NCBI GenBank assembly: GCA_007922195.1
Contig: ML681992.1
Coordinates: 44,469,558-44,533,557, forward strand
DNA from: Podocnemis expansa
Lineage: Eukaryota; Chordata; Testudines; Podocnemididae
Length of the DNA: 64,000 nucleotides
Direction of reading: 5' to 3'
Every line of letters begins with the position of its first letter. Position 1 is the stretch's first letter. This document shows, in pieces, positions 54,576 through 64,000 of the stretch. The notes under the pieces were generated by a model, which did no database searches, was not told the DNA's origin, and saw nothing but the letters and a program-made list of their open reading frames with translations. Made by a program: the position numbers and the translations under genes.

Positions 54576-57500
54576 AACCCCCCCCCCCATTTCAAGCCTT
54601 GGGGAGAATACTGATTCCATCTGAGAAATCAAATAGAGCTGGAAGTCTCTGTTTAGGCTGCTGGCTGTGAAAAGCAACCTTAACTTTTTGGTGAGGATTT
54701 GTATTGGATGCATGGAGGCGTTGCTGCGAAAGCTCCCGGATCCTACATGTTTACTGCTGGGATGGATCGTCAGATGCACCATTAGCTCTGGCTTATGCTT
54801 GTGGAATGGGGATCAGAAAATTTATAGTAAATAAATAAATTTATCATTGCAATTTCTAGAAATCCCTTTCTTTCCTCTGCAAACTGCGTGTGGGGGGGGG
54901 GGGGAATTCTGCATGGTTATTGCCCAGGGGAGCTGTTAAACTGTCCTTTTTTTAGGATGGTTCTGATCGTTTGCCACCTTCTTTCTGCATGTGATTAGCT
55001 GGGAACATTAGTTGAGGTGCTTTTTGTTTGTCCAGAGCAAATGAGTTAAAACTGCTGAGCTGTGCAAATGCATCAGGACTGAGAGACAGTGAAAAATGCA
55101 ATACCACTTTTTTTTTTTTTTTTTTTGGTCAATCTCCCTCTAAATACGTTTTGCATTGAGGTTGTTCTTGTAAATATTAAGAAAGCATGTAAGTCAGTGA
55201 GCTCAAATATTTGCGCTCTTTGTCCAAAAACTGTTTTTCTTCCTCTGTGGGTCAGGCTAACTGCCAATCAAAGTTGTTTTTCAAGCCTCTCTTTGCTGCA
55301 GTGGGCTGCCTTTTTTTTTTTTTTTTTTTTTTTTTTAGGGTTTGGTTTTTGGAAAGAGGTGTAGAGAGATGGGGGAAGGCGTATTTAGAATGAGTAACAG
55401 AAAGATATGCATCTTAAAAGTCATGTTTTTAATGAACACAAAGTTTATTAAATGTGGACACTTGGTACATGCAATTATTTTTCCATAAACTCTTAGACCA
55501 TATTACAGTTGATACTCAGTGCTCAACTCATTGTAATGCAGCTTCTGAGAAACATAAGGGGTTGGGGAGAGAAATACATTTCATTGCAATCTAATATTAC
55601 CTATTTCTCTACTGGGCCAAAGTTTAGCTTGTTAAGTAATTGTTTTGAGGAAAACCAACAGTTAAAGAAAAAAAATTAATCTTGAAAGCCTGAAATTCTT
55701 TCTGAGAAAGGACTTGTTTAAAGGCATTGGCTTAACAAAACTGGTGCCAAAGTAGTTTGTCTAGAAAGTGGGGAGAGGAACTTGCTTTGTTTTTGTCAAA
55801 GAATTACAGTTTTTGTTAACTATTAAAGTGCTGTTTGGCAGTCCTAGTATTTCTAAACCTAAATTGATCTGAAATTTCTGGTAAGTCTTTTGCTTTCTGC
55901 CTTTTAATATTAGCAAAAGTGGCTATAATATATTTTCTGCTAGTCTTCAACACACATTACTTTCCTTGTTATGATTGTGAATAATTATTTACTAGCATAT
56001 TCTCTGACAAAATGCTGCTGTTCAAGGAAATTATGGAGACTAATGGCAGCAAGCTTAGATATCAGGGTGCTGGGCACTGCACAGAGCCTAGCTGAGTAAG
56101 TGTATCCATGCAGCTCTTTCATATCCTGTCTTATGAATTGTCTGTTTTTGAACTGCACGACTACTTTTGCTTCAGGATTCAGGATTCCAGTGGCTGTTGT
56201 TGAAATTAAATTAAGAGCAAATGACTTGGGAGGGATATTTTATGGCTGAATTGATTGTGATGTTATGGCCTCTAGTTTAACTCAGGCTAGCCAACAAACA
56301 TCAATATAGAGCTTGTCTCATTTGCTCTATAAGCAATGTGTTTGGTGTAATAAAAGTCAATGTAAGCTTTAACTTTTTGCACTACATTAGTTAATTTACA
56401 AATAGAAAATACAGGTTTTTCTCAGACTTAAAATGAGATGCAACTTTGATGTAGATCTCAATGTATGTGCTAAAATGCCCTGAAGATTGTTGTTCCTTCA
56501 CCTTGTCTTATGACCATATTCTTTTAAAGCTTACTTGATAGCGTGTGGGGAACATGACTTACCGTAAAATGTTTTGAATCTGTTCCCATTCTTATCTGCT
56601 TTTAACCTGCTAAAGTATGGTCTGATCAACAACTGTTGTTGGACTGAGTGAAGGGCAGTGAGGGAAAGCTTTCCAGGTTATAATGGAATTCAAAAGTGAC
56701 AAACTGAATATAAACTCCTTTGGGTGAATTGAAAGATCTAAATGGGGAGGGGGGCTAGATTTAGTGTGCTTAGTCTGTTTAGTTAAGATTAATCAAAGTC
56801 ATCCTTTTTAAAGATGTTTTCAGTCTATGGAGAAAACTAGCTGGTGGGCTTTTTTTGTTTTTCCCCAGTATGGGAGAGCCTATTATACTGAGATTAGCAT
56901 AAATAAAAATGCAATCTGGCTATAGTGATCTAGCTGCAAGCTTGTTCTGTCACTGTGGGCTAAATGTGAGATAATACATGCTTCTTGAGTAGCAGAGAAT
57001 GCTCCTATGTGCTTTGTAGGACTCTCAGGAATATCATTACTTTAAGTTAAGGAAATGCCACAGTAGCAGATACCGGTAGTTGAATTTGACAGTCTTTCAG
57101 TGTAGGTTGAACCAGACTGGGAAGTGAGAAGTACTTGCCAAACCACACACTGCCTTGTGTACTGTCAAAGAATTGTCCCGTACAAGTTTCTGTAGGGATG
57201 TGGTGGTCAAAGTAGTACTGATGTGAAAGGATTTCTTCATTTTTACAATGTTATACTTTATTTTTAAAGACTTCAGATAAACTTATACTTCAAATAAAGT
57301 TCACCACTCTTCCTATTGGTTGTGATGTTTCACTTCTCTGTTTTGACCTGCATCACAGCTTTTTAACTTTACAGTGTTTTAAAATTAGCCATCTGCTAAA
57401 ATCTCCAATGTACGATTTTTCAGGGGGCTCTCATAAACTTTCCCATGAAAATGCAGATAAGCAGTTATTCAGTGTTGCCCACTCATGGCTTTATCACAAG

Positions 57501-58140
57501 TTTTCTGACATTTGGTGTTTGTCTTAGAACCTCAGTCCCTGGAATCTTTCTTGTGAAAAGTCAGCTTTCATTTAAAAGAAAGAAAGTTTTTAGCATATTT
57601 GGTCACAAAGAAAAGATTGAAAATGTGAATCCTAAAGATGAAAAACTAGAAGGTATATTTAGTACAATGTCAAATATATAACTTTAAAAATAAAGCTCAT
57701 AACTTTTGGGGAGTCTGATGCATGATGTTTGAACACTAGGGGTTGGCTATATTGCTGTTTGCCATATAGTCTCCTCTTGTGCTGTACACCTGGCTTGTTG
57801 TGAGAACATTCCTAACTTTAAACAAAAAAAAAAGTGTTCTATTATTTTAAATTTCTTAGTGTTTTTTCTAGAATTTGTGGAATTGTACAGAGTAAGTGAC
57901 TCCTCTTTTTCTCTGATAACTGCAGTGAAAGACAAGAATAGGCTTTGATGTTTTTTCTGAGTGTATAGCTCTGTATTTTTCCAGACTCTGACCCTTTTGG
58001 ATAATTGTACTCTTTTTCTTTGTTTAATTATTGGCTTTGCTCTGTCATATCAGAGTGCTGTTGTTCTCTCAGCATGCAGTGCTCCTGTACGCTGCTACTG
58101 AGCATTCTTCTGTTCTTCCACTTACTCCAAAAGGGTGCTA
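54576..58140. other. Intronic sequence without recognised genes
   Basis: AT-rich. Contains G13 at 54,892-54,904, T19 at 55,108-55,126 and T26 at 55,311-55,336. A stretch at 57,425-57,681 follows TTTTTCAG and remains open in the phase set by exon 1 until TAA, but lacks a good polypyrimidine tract and any recognisable domain. Confidence 0.4.
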
Positions 58141-58678
58141 GAGCTGGAAATGACTGACAAGATAAATCACAGTCATAAGGGTGAAATACCTGCAAACTTC
58201 ATGAAGGCTATTTAAAAAGACCATGATAGAGGCTCACATTAAATGAATAGCTTTAAAAAAAAAGAAAAAAAAGGACCCTAACAGAACCACCCTGGCTAAG
58301 CATCAGAGTAACAGGAGATTGAGACAAACAGGCATCCTTTAGAATCTGCAAGACAAGAATCCTAGTGAGGGGAAATGGAAATAATCAAGCATAAACTCTG
58401 GCAAGTCAGGTGAAAAGTATAACAGTGGCAAGTCAAGAAAGAATTTGAAGAACAACTAGATGAAGATCACAAAAGTTAACAGCAAAAAACTTTTTTAAAG
58501 TACATCAGAAGTTGGATGCCTGCCCAACATTCAGTGAAGCCATTGGCTGATTGAGGCGCTAAAGGAGCACTCAAGGAAGACGAGTTTGCTGTGGAGATGC
58601 TAAAGGAATTTTTTGTGTTAGTCTTCAGTGCGGAGAGTGTGACAGAGATCTCCAAGGCTAATCCATTTTTTTTTTTAG

Positions 58679-58909
58679 GTGAAAGAACAAAAGGAGCGCT
58701 CCTTCAGTGAGGTGTCAGTAGAGGAAGTTTTGGAACAAGTTGACAAAGTAAACTATAATAACTCTCCTGGACCGGATGGTGTTTATCCAAGAGGTCTGAA
58801 GGAACTCAAATACAAAATTGCAGAACTGCTAATTTCAGTGTATAATTTGTCACTTAAATCAATCTCTATACCAGATGACTGGGGAATATGTACTATAATG
58901 CCAATTTGA
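58679..58909 (+). pseudogene. CR1-like reverse transcriptase fragment, N-terminal part
   Basis: A 76-codon open segment with SPGPDGVYPRGLKELKYKIA and IPDDWG, equivalent to [20 protein letters not shown] and VPEDWK in the CR1 at 14.6-16.3 kb. It precedes the catalytic motifs. It ends at a stop just before the KKVQGDPGKH motif, and is inactive. Confidence 0.7.
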
Positions 58910-58961
58910 AAAAGGTTCAGGGTGATCCTGGCAAACATATGTTAATAAGCCTAACTTCAGT

Positions 58962-59548
58962 CCTGGGTGTTGCTGGCACTGGGTATGGTGGGATGGGGGG
59001 GGCAAGCCCCCAGTTCTGGCACCAGTGCCCCAAGTCCCATGGGCAGTGCAGGCTTATAGAGCCTGTGAGTGCCCTGAGCTTCCCCCATATCCAGCCCCAG
59101 TTGCAGCTGGGGACGCAGGGCCAGGTCTGCAGAGGCAGGACTTCAATCCACCCCCATCCAGGGATGTGGGGCTGGACGGTGGTGGCAGCCTGATCCAGCC
59201 CTGACCCTGGCTGGGGATCTGGGGCTGGGCTGCCATGGTGGTAGCCTTATCTGGCCCTAAACTGGGCTGGGGATCCAGGCTTGGGTCGCTGTGACAGCAG
59301 CCTGATCTGGCCCTGACCCTTGTGCCAGCTGGGAACCCGGGGCTACTAGATCAGGCCCTGGCTAAGGACCTAGGACTGCCGGTAATAGCAGCAGGAGCTG
59401 GGGTCTCTGGCAGCAGGTGCCAGATCCGGACTCAGTCCCCAAGTGGGAAACCGGGGCTGGCATTGCAGCAGGGTGGGGCTGCTGTGGAGGTGGGGGGAAT
59501 GGACCTCAGCCCAGGCCCCAAGAGTTTTTTGGGACCAGTGGTTCCCCA
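58962..59548. mobile_element. GC-rich hAT MITE inside the LINE
   Basis: Left end CCTGGGTGTTGCTGGCACTG matches the family at 22,113 and 28,352. Right end CCAGTGGTTCCCCA is diverged. Flanks ACTTCAGT and ACTTCAAT form an 8-bp duplication with one mismatch, and LINE sequence continues on both sides. The body repeats CTGGGGATC(T/C)(G/A)GG-type words. No coding capacity. Confidence 0.75.
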
Positions 59549-60815
59549 ACTTCAATACCAGTCAGATTTGTTGAAATTTAATAGTAAAGAACAGAATTGT
59601 AAGGCACATAAATGAACATGAAGTGTTGGGAAAAGTCAGTGTGGCTTTTGTAAATGAAAGTGGTGCATCACTGATTTCTCTTAGAATTCGTTGAGGCTGT
59701 CGGTAAGCGTGTGGTAAGAGTGTTCCAGTGCATATAGTGTACTTGGACTTTCAGAAAGTCTTTGATAAGTTCTCTTACAAACATTGTTCAGCAAAGTAAG
59801 CAGTCATGGGAGAGGAGGGAAGGTCCTTTCACGTATTGGTGACCGGAAGAGAAAGGAAGCAAACTAGGAATTAATGGTAGGTTTTCACATGAAGAGAGAG
59901 AAAGATGCACTGTACTGTTCAGTGTATTCATAAATGGTCTGAAGCAGTGAGGCAGGAAAATTTATGGATGGTACACAACTAACTAGTCAAGATAGTTGAG
60001 TTCAAAGCTGACTGAAAATTTGCAAAGGGGTCTTAAAAAGCTGGACAAGAAAGTGGTAGATGAGATTCAGTGTAAGTAACTTCATAGTAATGCACATTAG
60101 GAAACATAATTCCAACTATGCATATAAAGTGATGGGCTCTAACTTAGTTATTACCTCTCAAGAAAGAGATCTTGGAATCATTGTGGATAGTTCTCTGAAA
60201 ACATTACTCAACATGAAGCGGCAGGCAAAAAAAGCTAACAGAATACTGGGAATCATTAAGAAGGGGGTCGATAATAAGACAATAATTATATTGCCTCTTT
60301 ACAAGTATATGGGACACCCACATCTTGAATGCTGAATGCACCTCTGCTCACCCCCTTTCAAGAAAGATGTCCTGGAGCTGGAAAAGGTACAGAAAACGAC
60401 AGCAAAATGATCAGAGGTATGGAAAAGCTTCCATAATGAGGTGTGAAGAAGAAGGTTGGGACTTTTTAATTTGGAAAAGAGACTATTAAGGGAGGAGTAT
60501 GATAGAGGTCTATAAGATTATGAATGGTATGGAGAAAGTTATAAAAGGAAGTGTTATGTACTCCTCGTAACAAAAACTAGGGCTCACCAAAGGACGTTAA
60601 TAAACAAGTTTAAAACAAACAAAAGGAGGGTCGCGCCCCCCCCCCCCCCACATAATACAGTTAACCTGTGGAATTCCCCTACCAGAGACTGTTGTGGAGG
60701 CCAAGATTACATACAGCTGGGTTCAAGAAAGAACTAGGTAGGTTCATGGATTGCTGTTTGCTAGACGCTGGGAATGGCTGACATGATGGGTCACTTGATG
60801 GTTACCTGTTTTATT

Positions 60816-60948
60816 CAAATTCCAAAGGGATGGGCATGTTAGTCTAGTTTGGCAAAACAAAGAGGCCTGTGGCACTTTTAAAGACTAAAAAATCTTATTC
60901 ACTTATAAATAAACTTTAAAAGTAACACAGGACTCCTTGATTGTTTTG
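60816..60948. repeat. Short PLE hairpin with 10-bp TSD
   Basis: Reverse terminus (ATTCCAAAGGGATGGGCATG, TTAGTCTAGTTTGGCAAAAC, GGCCTGTGGCAC) joined to a forward terminus (TAAACTTTAAAAGTAACACA, GGACTCCTTGATTGTTTTGC). Both sides carry CTGTTTTATT (60,806-60,815 and 60,949-60,958), a perfect 10-bp duplication. The host LINE tail is continuous across it. Confidence 0.85.
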
Positions 60949-61060
60949 CTGTTTTATTGATTCCCTCTGAAGCACCTGATGTAGGCTACTTTTGGAAGAC
61001 AGCATACTGGGCTAGATGGACGATTGGTCTGACCTGATGTCACTATTGTTACGTTATCAT

Positions 61061-62520
61061 AATCCAGTACGGCTGTCCTTGTATTTTCACCAATTTCTGC
61101 CTGAATTACAAGGAAGAAAAGAAATGCTGGTGATAGGTGGGCAAGAAGTGGTTAATTTTTTTCATAAGAGGCTTCCACTTGTTCACTGAACTGTTAAGTT
61201 TTAATTATTTTATTTACTGTTCTATATACTAATTCTTGTTAGTAGTTGGTAGTAGTATGTTCCAGTACTCGGAGTGTTGATATGGTCTCCTAACTCACCA
61301 CACTGTGAGTTAGAAGAGTTGGCTTCTGTTTTCTGCAGTGCTAATTAGTTTTACTAAGATTATAGGGAATTGTGAGAGTTAAATTTGGTGATTTGTTGCT
61401 CTGTAGGGTTAATGCTTATTTACTGTGAGAATGAGATTTGAGGTCTAAAGAAGAAAAGTGCATTGTAAATTAAGTAGTAACTACTTCCTTTCCATTTTGA
61501 CTTGGGAGGGTGGACGAATAGAGGATAGTCACTGTAGCCTCACTTCTGCCCTGGTCTTGTTCAAATAGTTCATTTGGGTTGTGCATTTGTTGCCTGATTC
61601 TTCTTTCCACTGTGGTTGATCGGGCTACAGTAGAGACTGCAGAACCATGATTCACTCTGAGTCTCTGGTTTTGTATAGGCCGGTCAGTCTGGAGTCTTAT
61701 CCAGCAGAAAAGAAGCTCAGATTGTAGGTGGAAGGAAGCATATTTGTTTGACTTCATCTTAACCATCACACTGCTATTCTGAATATGGTGATGTATCATT
61801 TGATTTTTCTGCCTTGCATCTGTAAACCTATCCATCCCCAAATGTTTTCACCAGAGTTTCCTATGCCGTAGAGCTTGTCACATAGGTTAGCAGGAGTTTG
61901 TAGAAAAGCTAAGCAAATAACTGCAACATCGTGAGGAGCAGTGTTACAAGAACAGGGACATTATCCATAAATAGATTTTTTTTTCTGTTGGGTAATTATC
62001 TTTGAGTCAATATTTTGAACATAGTAGAAAAATAACTCATGATATTTTTCCCTACCCCCCCCCCCCAACAGCTTTCAGTATTAAAATTCATCACAGGTTA
62101 TAGTACTTTTGGGCACTTTTACTCTGGTGATTTGCATCAATATTGCTGGTAACGTGGGTTGCCAGACACAAATTTGGTGATTTTAAAAATCCAGTTTTAA
62201 ACTAAATTTATCCAAAGTGGATATGTTTGGTTCGAAGGCCTAATTCCTTGTGAATGTAGGATCTCTCCTCTGATGCTTCAAGATCATTGCTCATGAACTT
62301 CTAAATAGATTGGAACAGGGGATGTGTTTTTCCTTGCTGGCTGCCGCACTAGATCTTATGTAGCATATTCAACAGAAATTACATAAGACAGAAACCCATT
62401 ACCGTTATGAAGTGTTCTTCTCTAAATAGATGGCAACCAAAGTTATGTCCACAAATTAATAGTGGAATGCTGTCGTCTTAGCATTGTTGAGATACTTTAT
62501 AAATGGCTGAAGAAAGTCTT
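61061..62520. other. No recognised feature (intronic)
   Basis: AT-rich. A 123-codon minus-strand frame at 61,470-61,841 has no known motif. Confidence 0.45.
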
Positions 62521-62524
62521 ACCG

Positions 62525-62560
62525 TGAAAGTGCCACAGGACTCCCGGTTGTCTTGCAAAA
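62525..62560 (+). mobile_element. Penelope-like terminus fragment
   Basis: GTGAAAGTGCCACAGGACTC then CCGGTTGTCTTGC resembles the PLE terminal word GTGCCACAGGACTCCTTG. Very short. Confidence 0.4.
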
Positions 62561-62715
62561 GTCCTGTGCTTGTATCATTACTGATATATTTTCAAGAGGT
62601 TTGGTAAATGCAGGAATACCTTAATTCAGTTAAATTGCTCAACTAATATTCACTTTTTAAATGACTGTTCTGACTTATGAGTTTACTTAGTTGTTTGAGA
62701 TGTAGGTTTGAGTTA

Positions 62716-62870
62716 AAAAAATACAAACACTCCTGTGGCACTTCTAAAGACTGACAAAGTAATTTAACAAACTTTTAAAGACTAACAAATTTATTTATTG
62801 GTTAATCTTTAAAAGTGCCACAGGACTCGCTTGTTTTGCTGAAATAGATTAACATGGCTATTCTGACATC
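62716..62870. repeat. Short PLE hairpin with 7-bp TSD
   Basis: Reverse arm (ACTCCTGTGGCACTTCTAAA, AGACTAACAAATTTATTTAT) runs into a forward arm (AATCTTTAAAAGTGCCACAG, GACTCGCTTGTTTTGCTGAA, ATAGATTAACATGGCTA). TGAGTTA occurs at 62,709-62,715 and 62,871-62,877. The left arm contains a partial internal duplication (AAAGACTGACAA / AAAGACTAACAA). Confidence 0.75.
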
Positions 62871-62877
62871 TGAGTTA

Positions 62878-64000
62878 GATTTAACACAGTATTTCACATT
62901 TGTAGGATCATGTTGCCCATATAGTCAAGATTTAGTAGCTGCAATTGTTGATACTGAGTTGCACTATTTCAATATGCTCAACTGACATTTAAGTGTTACC
63001 ATACACAGTAGTGTTTATGCAGAAATTTGTCCCTCCAACCAAGTTTTCACTGCTGATGAGTGGTGAAGACTAAAGAATTTTTTTCAGAAAGCCTATGATG
63101 CAGTAGGCCTTGTTTACATCAGAAATTTGCCATAAGTCCAGAAACTTGTGTCAAGCCACTAATGTAGCTGCCTGGGTGCAGAGCCCAAGTGCAGATGAGG
63201 AAGGAGGGATCTGTGCAGAAATTCTACTATTAGTCTGGCTAGAATCAGTGGACAGTCCATGTTGAGTGCATCTTGTGAACTAAGGCAGCTGGGTTAGTGC
63301 CTGCCTGTTCAGTTGCTGGATTTGAGGTAGATTAGCAAGGTAGGCAAGGTCTTTAGCCTGAAATGCTGCATAGCTAAAATGCTGTGTTTAACAGTTGAGT
63401 TGTCAGGTTAACAGTTTCCTTTGCTTTCTCTGAGAGCCTCAAACTTGAGATCTTTCTTTTTTCTTCATTTTTCTCTGACTCATAATTCAGTGAAAGCTGA
63501 GGTCCCACTTTAGAGAGATTTGTTACTGGTGTCAGATGCTTCTTCACTTGATGCAGGCACAAACAAATTCATTTTTGTCAAATAAGAAATGGTCACTCTC
63601 TGGCCTGAAACAGGCTCTATCTCTAAAATTTTACTCCTAAAGCTTTTCTTCCACTTAGTTTGTCTTTTGAAATAGTCTGGCTCCATGAATGTTTGAGTTC
63701 TTCAAATACTCTATTTCTGAATTTATGAAACAGTTAGCCCTGATTTGCACACACATTTTGTACTGATATAGCTGTCAGTTAAGTGCATGGGGGTGGGGGT
63801 TTTTTAGACATAGTTGTACCTGTACAACACTTAGTGTGAATGCACTTAGAGCTTACTCTCCTTCCTTACAGGAATAAGCTGTACTTATTTAAGTACTTCT
63901 ATGTCGGTAGATTTGCTTCTGAAGTTTGGGGGCGGGAGAGGAGGTTGTACCATTTTGCTTTACCTGTGTAGTTAGAAGGCTGAAGCAGGCCCATGAACAG
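62878..64000. other. No recognised feature (intronic)
   Basis: AT-rich sequence to the window end. No exon with a convincing splice context was found. Confidence 0.45.

Larger units (their letters stand above)
58140..61060 (+). mobile_element. Decayed CR1-like LINE with two nested insertions
   Basis: RT fragments in order: VEEVLEQVDKV, NNSPGPDGVYPRGLKELK (58,766-58,819), KKVQGDPGKHMLISLTSV up to the hAT insertion at 58,962; after it CGFCK.., ERDLGIIVDSSLKT (60,162-60,203), QAKKANRILGIIKKG, LPLYKYMGHPHLEC and LGLFNLEKRLLREEYDRG. A 3' region with CTGTGGAATTCCCCTACCAG and the tail CTGGGCTAGATGGACGATTG..GGTCTGACCTGATGTC follows. Stops and frameshifts are frequent. The tail is split by a PLE hairpin at 60,816. 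Confidence 0.75.
53347..64000 (+). other. First intron of the CpG-island gene (inferred)
   Basis: Starts at the GT donor after exon 1 and is presumed to extend past the window end, since no acceptor with a plausible continuing exon was recognised. It contains the minisatellite, T-tracts, a CR1-like LINE with nested inserts, and PLE hairpins. Confidence 0.5.

Overview
This is vertebrate nuclear DNA, most likely from a reptile and best explained as turtle; a crocodilian is not excluded. It carries CR1, L2-like and Tx1-group LINEs, MIR-type SINEs, Penelope-like elements (PLEs) with a GIY-YIG endonuclease, many short hAT elements with 8-bp target duplications, and Harbinger-like MITEs. There are no bacterial-type genes, operons, tRNAs, rRNAs or CRISPR arrays. 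Almost every long open frame outside the few named here is a by-product of GC-rich repeats.

The only host gene I can support begins in a CpG island at about 52.64-53.48 kb on the + strand. Its first coding exon (30 codons, ending in a phase-0 splice donor) encodes a Cys-x-x-Cys motif. The promoter has no TATA box and carries four inverted CCAAT boxes. I cannot name the gene. From 53,347 to the window end I read its first intron, which opens with a C-rich minisatellite containing a 10-N assembly gap.

Layout. 0-13.5 kb: Harbinger-like MITEs, small hAT elements, a PLE reverse-transcriptase fragment with a 5' inversion, and a PLE endonuclease copy split by a MITE. 14.5-16.35 kb: a 5'-truncated CR1 with an uninterrupted 570-codon reverse-transcriptase frame on the minus strand. 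17-29 kb: hAT elements with clear target duplications, MIR pieces and a candidate solo LTR. 29-32 kb: a PLE 3' end and an L2-like LINE ruin. 32-46.5 kb: PLE 3' ends in both orientations, hAT elements nested in other repeats, and a Harbinger-like MITE. 46.6-49.1 kb: a Tx1-group LINE fragment, then an LTR tail. 49.6-52 kb: largely unique AT-rich sequence. 52.6-64 kb: CpG-island promoter, exon 1, and an intron holding a decayed CR1-like LINE interrupted by both a hAT element and a PLE hairpin.

The theme is nested transposition. The most interesting pattern is the set of short PLE 3' ends joined tail to tail as fold-backs, several with target-site duplications, together with one PLE reverse-transcriptase copy whose halves lie in opposite orientation. 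All family names rest on motif recognition and comparison between copies inside the window; no search was run.
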